Source: Saccharomycopsis fibuligera x Saccharomycopsis cf. fibuligera
Lineage: Eukaryota > Ascomycota > Saccharomycetes > Ascoideales > Saccharomycopsidaceae
Assembly (NCBI GenBank): GCA_001936135.1
Contig: CP012815.1
Coordinates: 1,054,001-1,118,000, forward strand
Reading direction: 5' to 3'
Length of the DNA: 64,000 nucleotides
Part shown: positions 16,466 to 25,600 of the stretch, in pieces
How the letters are laid out: every line of letters starts with the position of its first letter
Position numbering within the stretch: position 1 is the first letter of the stretch
Notes under the pieces: generated by a model
Database searches by the model: none
What the model saw: the letters and a program-made list of their open reading frames with translations, nothing else
Told to the model about the DNA's origin: nothing
Translations under genes and position numbers: made by a program

Positions 16466-18343
16466 CTACTGATTAATTAGCTTTTGAATCTCTTCATTCT
16501 GTTTAATGTACTCCACGCAAGCCAATTTCTTAGCCTCATTTGATTCAAATTCAACATTATCCAACTGCCATTGTAAAATCAAGTCATTGACACTACGCAA
16601 CCATGGTCCTGGCTTTTTGTTAATAATTTTGGCCAATTCTTTACCATCAATGATCAACTTCTCGGCAAAGACATTACCCAACAGCTGTGATTCCACAAAT
16701 TCGTAAATTTGAACGTATCTTTCCAACTCTTTTGATTCTTTGTTGATGAGAAAATTTTCAACATAGTTGAGGATCAAGCTGAGTTTCCAGTAGTCTGCAG
16801 TTTTGACTGATCTGATGACGTTATAGCCGATAAGAGATCGAACAGTTAATACTTGTGGGTCATTGTAGATTGTATTGTTGAATTCATTATTGGTGAGGAT
16901 CTTGTTGACTAAGTCAGCTTCAACTTTATTGAAACGGAATGATTCCTTGATGATAAATTCAACGGGGTAGTGCTTCTTTTTAGCGATTTTGAACTGATAA
17001 GCTGGATCAGGGAAGGTTTTGATCAAGTTTTTAAAAATCAAAAGCAAGTAAAAATTACGTTGGAAGACTTTCTCAGCATCAGTCTTGGAAGATGCCGGAT
17101 CAATGGTTTTGAGTAAAGTTTTTTCCAATGAGCCAAGGCTGCTAGGGTCTTGGCTGGATAAAGTTTGGTAAAGTGAGTCTATCAAGTTGATTTCGTTTTG
17201 GAAAACTCGAGGGAAATTCTCAGCGAAAAACTTGTTCAAATATTCATCTTGAAATTCTTCACTAATGGATAAAATCACATCATACAATTGAACCTGATTA
17301 ATCAAATTCAAGCCAACTAATGGGTAACTTGCACTTAATGCCTTGCCAAGCTCAATCCCGATCCGTTCTCTAGAAACTTTTCTCAACAATTGAAGCTTAA
17401 TATCGTTGGACTTCATCGTATCCAACACATTCTCATCAACTTTGAAGCCAAACTGACTGGCAAATCTAATCAATCTTAGGCTCCGTAACGGATCATCCAA
17501 AAATGTCTTCAATGGCTCCAATGGGGTTCTTAGCACTCCTTTTTGCAAATCTTCAAAACCCAGTCCGGTAAAATCCTCAATCTGCATAGTGCTCAAGTTA
17601 TAAAATAGAGCATTCAAGGTCGCATCTCTACGTAATGCGTCTTGCTTAGCGGTGCCGAACTCCACAATGGTAGGAATCCGTGAATTCACATTAGTGTATT
17701 CTTCATTTCTCAAATTGACAAAATCAATGCTTTCGTCAAAGAGCTTTGTGGTTGTAGTTTCCAAGTGTTTTGATTTTTCCGGATTTTTGTCAATTTTATG
17801 GATGGAGCTAGTTGGCAAGACTTTGCTATATTTGGCCGAAGTAGCAATGAATTCGTTTAGTTGAGTGGCGAACCTCTCGCCACTGAGTTTATTGATGGCG
17901 ATATCAATATCGTGGGACTCTTTGCCTAGGAGCTTGTCTCTAACCCAGCCCCCAGTGATTCGCAAGATTAGTGGCTCGTTGGCGTTATTGTTTTGACACA
18001 AATCGTCTGCATCGGCTGGATGTTGCGCATTGTAGTATGCGCAGAAATCAGTAAGTAAAGTGGTGATCCGTTGCTCATTTTCAGTAAGGTGGATGTCTGG
18101 GTAGATTTCGTATTCCACCAGTGGATTCAAAAGAGACATTTTGGTGGTATCTGTGGTATTTATGGTATTGGATGAAATGCTTTTTGAGCTAGATGATGCA
18201 GACCTGCGGAATTTTTGCAATGGCAATGGCAATGGCAATGGCAGTGAACAAAGACGGCTGTTGAATAATGTGCTTGGAAGAACGAGTGGAGGCAATGGGA
18301 TGCGAAGGTGGGAAAAAAGCTTTGAAGAGCGGCGAATGATCAT
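16466..18343 (-). CDS. CCA1: tRNA nucleotidyltransferase (CCA-adding enzyme)
   Basis: 625 residues from the ATG at 18343. It adds CCA to tRNA 3' ends in cytosol, nucleus and mitochondria. The class II nucleotidyltransferase signature is RITGGWVRDKLLG (GGWVRD 131-136) with the catalytic DID at 145-147, followed by RRDATLNALFYN, LRTPLEP...DDPLRSLRLIRFASQFGF and the helical C-terminus. The first 68 residues are rich in Arg/Ser/Leu and look like a mitochondrial presequence. A second in-frame Met (residue 69, codon at 18139) would give the cytosolic/nuclear form, as known for yeast CCA1. The presequence includes a (Leu-Pro)n run with a CTG codon that reads Ser in the CUG clade. Confidence 0.95.
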   Translation of the reverse strand: MIIRRSSKLFSHLRIPLPPLVLPSTLFNSRLCSLPLPLPLPLQKFRRSASSSSKSISSNTINTTDTTKMSLLNPLVEYEIYPDIHLTENEQRITTLLTDFCAYYNAQHPADADDLCQNNNANEPLILRITGGWVRDKLLGKESHDIDIAINKLSGERFATQLNEFIATSAKYSKVLPTSSIHKIDKNPEKSKHLETTTTKLFDESIDFVNLRNEEYTNVNSRIPTIVEFGTAKQDALRRDATLNALFYNLSTMQIEDFTGLGFEDLQKGVLRTPLEPLKTFLDDPLRSLRLIRFASQFGFKVDENVLDTMKSNDIKLQLLRKVSRERIGIELGKALSASYPLVGLNLINQVQLYDVILSISEEFQDEYLNKFFAENFPRVFQNEINLIDSLYQTLSSQDPSSLGSLEKTLLKTIDPASSKTDAEKVFQRNFYLLLIFKNLIKTFPDPAYQFKIAKKKHYPVEFIIKESFRFNKVEADLVNKILTNNEFNNTIYNDPQVLTVRSLIGYNVIRSVKTADYWKLSLILNYVENFLINKESKELERYVQIYEFVESQLLGNVFAEKLIIDGKELAKIINKKPGPWLRSVNDLILQWQLDNVEFESNEAKKLACVEYIKQNEEIQKLINQ

Positions 18344-18437
18344 CAACGAGGAGAGTCGAGATTGGATGGCTAGCTGATCAAAGATGGTGATGCTGAATCA
18401 ACTCTCCATTCACTGTTGCAAGAAACCAAGCCAAGAG

Positions 18438-18479
<42 letters not shown>

Positions 18480-18928
18480 ATAAAATGGAAAAATCAAGAA
18501 TCGAAAAAATCAAAAAAAAAAAAAAAATCAAAAATTGGATCAGAGAAAAGAGCAAGAAGAGACTTATCAATCCTACGGAACAAACACTTGGAAATAACAA
18601 TGCTGTAAGTTTGAGGTAAACTAACTCCAAAAGTGTCAGTGACAGTAGCCACTGCCACTCTTCCACACACCAATTGGCATCTTGTGACCCAGTGGCAAGC
18701 TGCTTCGTAAAATACAGCGTAGTCTACCTATACAGTAGCGCTCCACCGCACCGACCCAGGGCAGTGGCCCCATTTTACCACTAAGAAACGTGACTCTCCG
18801 ACAACCAAAAAGATCCATTTCAATTGAATATAACGAATATTGTTTATTAGACACTGTCCGATACACACTCAACACCGATATCCATCATATCATTGCAAGG
18901 TACCCACCATTACACCAGCACCATACCA
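18344..18928. promoter_or_regulatory. Divergent promoter CCA1/MIM2-like
   Basis: 585 bp between divergent starts. It contains a 35-bp poly(A) tract (18440-18474) and a second A-rich tract (18513-18527), likely nucleosome-excluding. No specific factor site was recognised. Confidence 0.4.
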
Positions 18929-19819
18929 ATGCCAGAAGAAAACAGAGTCTCTCAGTTCCCCGCCGGCGACGACTCCAGCGTCGCTCCAATTCCTGTACCC
19001 TCGGACACAGCAGCAGCAACGACAGCGGCATTGAACAACATCCCATCGCCCGACTCGGTGTCGTCAGCAGAGCCAAAGCAAGAAGGTGATGATGAAGAGG
19101 GCGACCAAGAAGCAGAAATTGGGGCGAGCGGGAAAAGCCGCTTGAGCAACAGCGATACAGCCAAAGACACATTGAGTACTGCAGCTGGAGATGTCAAGAA
19201 TGATAACACCAGCAGCGACAATCATAATAATAATAATAGTAATGATAATAATGATAAATCAGTGCCAGTAGTACCGTCTCAGGAAGCAAAGGGCACCAAT
19301 GCCACTTTATCCAGCACCGCACAATCTGAACCTCAGCAAAGAGACCAAATTGGCCAATTGCCGTTGGATGAACCACAGAGTGAAACTGGACCTCAAATAA
19401 ATGAGAAATCTCTACCAGCAGAGCAGCAAGATGCCGAGTACGTTTACGAGGACGAGGACGATGACGACGAGGACGACGACAGTGATGAAGAATATGTGGA
19501 TGATCTTGAGCTCCAGTGGCAGGAAAGCATGAACCAGTTGAAGGGATTACTTAGTTTTGTTATATTGCCATTAGTGGGGAGAATGGTTGGCAGAAAAGTG
19601 GCTAATTTGAGTATGTTTGATTCTTTTTTTTTTTTTTTTTATTATTATTCACTATTGCAATCAACTTTTAGTCTTGCAATGCGGCTCTTGAAGCCGCTTG
19701 CTGTTCTATTTTATCGATTATTTATCAATTGTCAATGACCTTACGTTCTCGTACAGTTTTACTAACAAGGCTTGCTATTTTCAGTCTGGAGAAGTGTTGC
19801 TAAAAGAATATGGAGCTGA
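18929..19819 (+). CDS. MIM2: MIM2-like mitochondrial outer-membrane import protein, two exons
   Basis: Predicted CDS join(18929..19610,19785..19819), 238 residues. The intron 19611-19784 has GTATGT at the donor, TACTAAC at 19760-19766 and TTTTCAG at the acceptor. Without splicing the frame runs into a T-rich intron that encodes Phe/Tyr only. Residues 1-185 are disordered and acidic with Asn and Asp/Glu runs. The C-terminus, LQWQESMNQLKGLLSFVILPLVGRMVGRKVANL and, after the splice, IWRSVAKRIW, has the Trp-start, single hydrophobic helix and G-x3-GRK motif of Mim2, which forms the MIM insertase with Mim1. The Saccharomyces protein is under 90 residues, so the disordered extension is unusual. Start chosen at the first ATG. 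Confidence 0.6.
19611..19784 (+). other. Spliceosomal intron in the MIM2-like gene
   Basis: 174 nt with GTATGT donor, TACTAAC branch site 18 nt before the acceptor AG, and a T-rich body. Confidence 0.8.
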
Positions 19820-20792
19820 AGAGCCGAAAGCGAAGATTGAAACACAAAAGGCGAACCGAGCAGCTTGAAGAGGGGTCCAATTGGGCTGAGCTGGTCTTAG
19901 GTCTGCATTGAAGGCGGCTTTTAGGGGAGCAACCAAACCAAACCAAACAGTCAGCGGGGAAGATGGGGGCATTTTTTATCATTTTCATCATTTTTATCAA
20001 GGTTATGTACATACACTCTAGCACTAGCACTCTCGCTGCTGCCCTCGCCCAGTACGTCGCATTATAATACACTGCCGTATCTACCGATCACGAGGCATGA
20101 TCGTGCCGATATGGAGCTAGCTACGTTGGATAAGGGTGGTGATTATTTATATAGCTTGGATAGTGTGGATAATGCAAGTTATGGCAATATTGCCATTTTT
20201 GTTCACTTTATGGTTTCTTACAAGAGGTAATAAGAGCACACGGGGGGAGGATCTGTATCTTAATGTAAAGAAGAACAAGTCTATCAAATAGTAAAGATTA
20301 AAAATTTGAAACTGAAATTCAAATTGAAATTAAAAAGGGCAGTGGGAAACGAAAAAAGCAAAAACATTAGAATCAAAGATAGCAAAAGTAAGTTTTTTTT
20401 CTTTTTTTTTTTTTTTTTTTTTTCATGGAATGAACAAAGAGCAGGAGTAGTAATGTAAAATATGCAAAGCAAGGCAGCGATAAATAATAAATAATAAACA
20501 GTAAATGGAAATAAAAGTAGCAAAAATTTGCAAGAGAAGATCAAAATGAAAAATCAATAAATGATTGTAATTAAGAAAAAAATATAAAACGAGAAGTTTA
20601 TTAGGAATGGGGGTAAGGAAGGGGAAGGAAGGGAAAAGAAGAGGGAGGGTATTATTAGTATTATCATGGGTAGGTAGGAAAAAAAAAAAAAAAAAGAAGA
20701 AACCAAAAATTTGAATGCAAAATAAAGTGTAAAAAAAAAAAAAAAAAAAAAAAAATTCAAAGACTAAAAGACTGCAGAACAATAATTGAAAA
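19820..20792. other. Convergent intergenic region with homopolymer tracts
   Basis: About 970 bp between two 3' ends. It has several long A and T runs (20397-20423, 20680-20695, 20732-20755). Only low-complexity Phe- or Lys-rich frames are present, which I do not regard as genes. Confidence 0.45.
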
Positions 20793-22958
20793 TCAAAACA
20801 AATCATCATCACCAGACAACAACCCAACCAACTCATTTATCTCCCTATTGACGCAGTTTTCACAGATCAAATCAAGCACCTCGAACACCGGCTCGAATAA
20901 ATCGGTTTGGATCTTTGCATCGATTTTTTCCAATAGTTGTAGCGCTGTATCATTGAAGCCGACTGAGGCTAGATCGTTGATGAATTCTTCTTCTGTGTCT
21001 TTGCTGGCAGGGGCATTGGTGATGGACGTGGAAGTAGGGTGGCCATCGGCGCTGCAATTGTTGGTCGCAGTGCTGTGGTTTCTGTTGTTGTTGTTGTTGT
21101 TGTTGTTGTTGCTACTAGCATTATTGCCATGGATCGAAATGTAAGGACCAGTGCCCCCAGTCACAACAGTAGCAGCAGTAGTGTCGCCGATCGAGTATCC
21201 TGAAGTTGACGACTGTTCAGTGATTTCCGTACCGGCAAGCGATGCTTTATCAGTAGTGGTTCTCAGCAACGATGACAACTGGGGGAAATTGTTTTTAAAG
21301 TTGCTGTTGCTCCGTGGCAAGGTGTTGATGCTGTTTGCTGGTGCTGTTGATGCTGAATGACTTGAGTAGGGTGTCAATGGGACTGCAAGTTCGTTATGAT
21401 ATTTTTGATTAGTATTGCTATTATAACTGCTAGATGCGGTCTTCATTGTTGTTGCTGCTGCTGCTGTTGGAGAAGGAGAACTGATTGGCCCATTGTACGG
21501 GACCCCTAAACTTGCACTTGTGCTAGCCGCGTCAATCATTGACGATGCTGACAATGACGATGACGAGTGAGACACGAGGGACGACGAGGAATAACTCGAT
21601 GGGAACCTTTTGCTTGGCGGCTGGTAGTCGTCAAGTATTATATTGTTGTTGTTGATGCTATTTTTATGGGAGACGTTGCTCGTGGATGACGGTGAATAAT
21701 TTGTTTGCTGTTTGGGTTGCTGGAGTTGCGAAGCGTCAGCTAGCTGGCCAACGCTTTGGCTGGTATTATCATTATTACGATAATTGCGGTTGTTGTTTGC
21801 AACTGCCTTGCTTTGCAAAATTGACAACCTCGACTGTTTCTGCTTGTTGATGAAATCGCTAATTTTGTCAAAAATACGAATCAAGATCTTGAGTAGGTTG
21901 GACAAAGAATACAAGTTATCCAATGTTATGTTTATTGGATAATTTTGTTGTGAAAATTGCTTATGGATGTTGGTTATGGCAAGCTGATCAGCAGCAGCAG
22001 CAGCAGCACTGCTATCACTAATCTTACTAGCGCTATTAGCACCGCCGCTGCCATTGCAATTGGCATTGTTCTTGTTGAGGTTATTTTCTGACTTGCTAAA
22101 CTTTTCCGAAACCGGGGAGGACAGATGGTAGGCGGCTGAAGAATGATGGCCCCACAACGAGTTTGAGGATTTCATTTTACGTAACTTTGAGGCCAATCTG
22201 TTACTGGAAGCCGTTTTTCTAATCACTTTGGCGCTGGCGTCACCGTTATTGAAACTTGGGCTGGCTGGCGATCGAGCAACGGCAGTATTCGTGGCCGTGA
22301 TGGGACTGCCTGCTCGGCTGCTCTTATTTTTATTGTTACTGCCAGTAGCAGTAGCAGTAGCCGCTGGCATGGTTGGGGCCTTGATGACTTGTTGTGCTAA
22401 TCTTGTATCGATATGTAAGTTTTTCAATTTATCCAAATCACCGATTGATTTAGCGGCTCTTGGTCTGCGGAGCTTGTTTGGGGGTGTGCTGTCATTGTAC
22501 TGGCCATTATTATTATTATTGTTGGTAGCGCCACTTTTTTCAGTTGGGGAAAAGGGCAGCAACGGCAGCACCGTCTGCTGCTGCTTGTTATATTGCTGCT
22601 GCTGATCTCGAAGAGCAGCGTACTCGTTCTCCATGGACAATATAGCATTCTCCAATGCGAGGTCGTCCACCAAGGGGCTCTCATAGAGAATGTTGACCAA
22701 GTACTGCAAAAAAGTGTTGATTTTGTCGTTGTGGTCATGATCAGCTAGCGGATAATTGAGCAATGATCCAACGCTCAAACCGAGCCTGATGATTGCTGGT
22801 GCCTTGAGGGGGAAGTACCGGTCTAGTAGGGATAGGTCCTGTTGGGAAAGCCGTATGATGTTCATGTAGTACACGTCGCCGGATTGGAGGTTTAGTAAAA
22901 AGTTGAGATGGGCGGTACGATGGCGGATAATGGCCTCAAAGGGTGCCGCCAGAGGCAT
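20793..22958 (-). CDS. Hypothetical Asn/Ser-rich protein, unrecognised
   Basis: 721 residues from an ATG. I do not recognise the family. Residues about 1-115 look folded (EAIIRHRTAHLNFLLNLQSGDVYYMNIIRL, LLDRYFPLKAPAIIRLGL, INTFLQYLVNILYE). A second ordered block lies near 335-370 (ITLDNLYSLSNLLKILIRIFDKISDFINK). The last 65 residues are again helical (EEFINDLASVGFNDTALQLLEKID, EPVFEVLDLICENCVN). The linkers are Asn, Ser, Gln and Ala runs, including a stretch of Asn encoded by a GTT-type repeat at about 21082-21108. No membrane segment or signal peptide is visible. The codon pattern supports a real gene. Confidence 0.7.
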   Translation of the reverse strand: MPLAAPFEAIIRHRTAHLNFLLNLQSGDVYYMNIIRLSQQDLSLLDRYFPLKAPAIIRLGLSVGSLLNYPLADHDHNDKINTFLQYLVNILYESPLVDDLALENAILSMENEYAALRDQQQQYNKQQQTVLPLLPFSPTEKSGATNNNNNNGQYNDSTPPNKLRRPRAAKSIGDLDKLKNLHIDTRLAQQVIKAPTMPAATATATGSNNKNKSSRAGSPITATNTAVARSPASPSFNNGDASAKVIRKTASSNRLASKLRKMKSSNSLWGHHSSAAYHLSSPVSEKFSKSENNLNKNNANCNGSGGANSASKISDSSAAAAAADQLAITNIHKQFSQQNYPINITLDNLYSLSNLLKILIRIFDKISDFINKQKQSRLSILQSKAVANNNRNYRNNDNTSQSVGQLADASQLQQPKQQTNYSPSSTSNVSHKNSINNNNIILDDYQPPSKRFPSSYSSSSLVSHSSSSLSASSMIDAASTSASLGVPYNGPISSPSPTAAAATTMKTASSSYNSNTNQKYHNELAVPLTPYSSHSASTAPANSINTLPRSNSNFKNNFPQLSSLLRTTTDKASLAGTEITEQSSTSGYSIGDTTAATVVTGGTGPYISIHGNNASSNNNNNNNNNRNHSTATNNCSADGHPTSTSITNAPASKDTEEEFINDLASVGFNDTALQLLEKIDAKIQTDLFEPVFEVLDLICENCVNREINELVGLLSGDDDLF

Positions 22959-23456
22959 GATTGGTTGCTGTTTATGTAAAGTTTATTCTGTGATGGTGGG
23001 CTAGCTATGTATGTCTAATGGGAGTGGGAACGACTGCTAGTGACGCAGTCCTGTGGCAGTTGATGAACATGTAGCGGTGTGGTTTACTAATTGGCGATGT
23101 CAGCCAGCTGGTGTGTGTGTGAGCGAGTGAGAAAGAGAGAGAGTGTGTGTGATGAAGAGCGGGTGCAGGGTTTAAATCAATAAGGGAAAAAACGGTTTTT
23201 TTGGCGGAGTGTCACCCGGCCTGCTGTCACCTTGGGAAGAGACGTTCTACTACTACTATATACCAGGGTCATTAAGGACAGATGCAAAAGTGTCTATTGG
23301 AACTATGTACAAGTATGATTAGAAAGAAAAAAAAAAAAAGAAAAGGAGAATGCTATAGTCATGAAATGGCGTGTTGTGAGTAAGTTTCTGGTAGTCGTAA
23401 CGTAACGTAACATGTGTGTGTGTGTGTGGGTGGGTGGACGATTGGCGTGGCAAGTT
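22959..23456. promoter_or_regulatory. Region between the hypothetical gene start and YHB1 3' end
   Basis: About 500 bp with GT-rich microsatellite patches near 23112-23150 and 23411-23430, and an A-run at 23328-23338. It serves as promoter of the minus-strand gene at 22958. No gene. Confidence 0.4.
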
Positions 23457-24731
23457 TCAAACTTCAGTTGGACCAAAGAACTCAGACAATATGTCTTCAT
23501 TAGAAACGCCCTTCTTGGCGAGCTCAGCTCTGACAAATTTCATGTATTCGCGTGGTCCCAACAAGTAGATGTCTGGCTTCTTGCTGCTGCTCAAGTCAAG
23601 TTCGTCAAAGTTTTCCGGTTTCAATGGCAGGTACACGACCTGGTCAATTATTTCTGGAGTGCCCGGCGAGGCGCCAGCAGCAGCAGCAGCAGCAGCAGCA
23701 GGCTCTTGAGAGATAAATTCTTTGAGAATAAACTTGTCATTGTATTTCGTCTTCAACCCGGTCAAGAACTTTGTGAATGGTCTTGACGGCAAGGTTTTGT
23801 TGGAATAGAGCATCGTTGCTTGTTTGCCTTCAGCCAAGGCTCTTTCTAGTATCGACACAAGCGGAGTAATACCAATACCGCCAACAAACAAGACCACGTC
23901 GTTGGCAGACTCTTTGTAGAAGAAGTTTCCTGCTGGAGGGGCAACTCTCAACTTGTCGCCGACCTTCAAAGTGCTGTGAACAAAGCTGGAGATCTGGCCG
24001 CCTTCCAATTTTCTAACGGAGATGCGGTACTCATTGGCAGTTAAAGTTGGGTATTCTGACAAGGAGTACTCTCTGGACTTTTCCAACTCTGCGCCGGGCA
24101 AAGTCCATCTGATACAGACGTACTGGCCTCTCTTTGGCATAGCAATCTTGCCGCCGTCCGAAGGAGTGAAATACACAGACTTGACATTGTCGGACTCGTC
24201 CACCAACTTGGTGACGGTGAAGTCTCTGAAGCCCTGCCAGTTGAGCTGCTGGTACACGTTGAACTCGGCGTTGATCAAGATTTGGGCCAAGTTGCCGTAG
24301 GCGATCTCCCAGGCTTTCAAGAACTCGGGAGTGGCGGTCTCGTCGCCCAACAACTCCTTCATTGCTTTCAACAAACTGGTCCCCACAAAAGGGTAGTGTT
24401 CGGCTCTGACTTGCAAACCAACATGCTTGGCGACAATCTGGTTGACAAAGGCCACCAAGGGCGTGATGTCGTCAATGTTTTTGGCGTAGTTCAACAAGGC
24501 AAAGGCGAGGATTCTTGGCTGTCTCAACAACTTTTGGTCGGTTTCGTTGAAAAAGGGCTTGACTTCGTCGTAAGTGGAAAGCATGTACTGGTAGAACTTT
24601 GCGGTCAACACCTCACCGGACAGTTCGAGGACAGGGACAGAGGCCTTGATCATTCCCTTCTGTGCCTCGGTCAATTCCTGGATCTGGTAGATTTGGGGTG
24701 GTTGAGCAGTAGCTGCTGGTGCTGATGACAT
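23457..24731 (-). CDS. YHB1: Flavohaemoglobin / nitric oxide dioxygenase
   Basis: 424 residues from an ATG, with the full three-domain plan. An N-terminal globin has the proximal His103 in AKHVGLQVRAEHY. The FAD-binding barrel has REYSLSEYP (220-228). The NAD(P)-binding domain has FVGGIGITPLVSILE (GGIGITP 284-290) and a C-terminal YLLGPREYMK. It converts NO and O2 to nitrate with NAD(P)H and protects from nitrosative stress, mainly in the cytosol. A run of Ala near 344-352, encoded by a GCAGCA-type repeat, sits in a loop of the reductase domain and is a clade peculiarity. The upstream inverted repeat begins only 126 bp before its start codon. Confidence 0.97.
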   Translation of the reverse strand: MSSAPAATAQPPQIYQIQELTEAQKGMIKASVPVLELSGEVLTAKFYQYMLSTYDEVKPFFNETDQKLLRQPRILAFALLNYAKNIDDITPLVAFVNQIVAKHVGLQVRAEHYPFVGTSLLKAMKELLGDETATPEFLKAWEIAYGNLAQILINAEFNVYQQLNWQGFRDFTVTKLVDESDNVKSVYFTPSDGGKIAMPKRGQYVCIRWTLPGAELEKSREYSLSEYPTLTANEYRISVRKLEGGQISSFVHSTLKVGDKLRVAPPAGNFFYKESANDVVLFVGGIGITPLVSILERALAEGKQATMLYSNKTLPSRPFTKFLTGLKTKYNDKFILKEFISQEPAAAAAAAAGASPGTPEIIDQVVYLPLKPENFDELDLSSSKKPDIYLLGPREYMKFVRAELAKKGVSNEDILSEFFGPTEV

Positions 24732-24856
24732 TCTGTTGTTGTTGTTGTTGTTGTTACTTGGAGCCTAGTGAAACTTACTTACTTGCTACAGAGTAAAAAC
24801 GGCGAGACCAAGCTCTTCTTATATTGATTTCTAAGGAAACGACCTGAGCCAGCCAC
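24732..24856 (-). promoter_or_regulatory. Unique part of the YHB1 promoter
   Basis: Only 125 bp separate the YHB1 ATG from the left arm of the inverted repeat. The stretch includes a (TTG)n/(CAA)n run next to the ATG and a TATA-like AATATAAG (minus strand, near 24820). Any further upstream element must lie inside the repeat. Confidence 0.45.
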
Positions 24857-25600
24857 ACGGTAGCGGTTTCAGCATCGAATGACATTTGAGTTGCACAGAT
24901 GTGCACTGGAGATGGAGATGCTGTTGCTGCCACTGAACTGAACCGAACCGAACTGAACCGAACCAGGATGGTAAATCAATCCGCTGATGCTTATAAATCG
25001 TATTTAGACATCGTATGATTGGGCTTTAATCACACACGACGACAATGCAGGCAGCAGCCGCCAGACTGACAAAAAACCGCGTGATTTCGTCTTTTTTTTT
25101 TTTTTTTTTCTCTCTCGAACCTTGCACTGCAACAAAACCCAAAAGCCCAAAATCGCTTCTTTCATGCCAGAATTGCGAGCTCTTCTTCTACTTCTACTTG
25201 TACTCGACAAAAAAAAAAAAAAAAAAAAAGACGAAATCACGCGGTTCTCTCGAACCTTGCACTGCAACAAAACCCAAAAGCCCAAAATCGCTTCTTTCAT
25301 GCCAGAATTGCGAGCTCTTCTTCTACTTCTACTTGTACTCGACAAAAAAAAAAAAAAAAAAAAAAGACGAAATCACGCGGTTTTTTGTCAGTCTGGCGGC
25401 TGCTGCCTGCATTGTCGTCGTGTGTGATTAAAGCCCAATCATACGATGTCTAAATACGATTTATAAGCATCAGCGGATTGATTTACCATCCTGGTTCGGT
25501 TCAGTTCGGTTCGGTTCAGTTCAGTGGCAGCAACAGCATCTCCATCTCCAGTGCACATCTGTGCAACTCAAATGTCATTCGATGCTGAAACCGCTACCGT
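24857..25600. repeat. Perfect 253-bp inverted repeat with 238-bp spacer
   Basis: Left arm 24857-25109 and right arm 25348-25600 are exact reverse complements over every line I compared, ending in the T18 and A tracts next to the spacer. The left boundary is abrupt after GCCACAC and the right boundary before GTTTCCCC. The right arm contains the last ten codons and stop of the dioxygenase gene at 25568. The left arm therefore holds an inverted copy of that gene's 3' end facing YHB1. Absence of mismatches points to a recent event, gene conversion between arms, or an assembly fold-back. Confidence 0.9.
25111..25380. repeat. Two 135-bp direct repeats in the spacer of the inverted repeat
   Basis: Units 25111-25245 and 25246-25380. 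Each runs from TCTCTCGAACC through CTCTTCTTCTACTTC and TGTACTCGAC to an A21-22 tract and GACGAAATCACGCGG. The copies appear identical apart from A-run length. The second overlaps the start of the right arm, and the same GACGAAATCACGCGG also occurs inverted at the end of the left arm. Confidence 0.85.

Noticed and set aside
18384-18666. Lys-rich and Phe-rich ORFs over the poly(A) tract
   Set aside because: Direct translation of a 35-bp A run and neighbours, not genes.
20284-20836. Phe/Leu-rich minus-strand ORFs in the 3' intergenic region
   Set aside because: They arise from several poly(A) tracts on the plus strand; no ordered sequence.
25004-25431. Several ORFs within the inverted repeat (up to 128 codons)
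   Set aside because: They translate A/T tracts and repeated units in both directions; products are poly-Lys or poly-Phe with duplicated segments.
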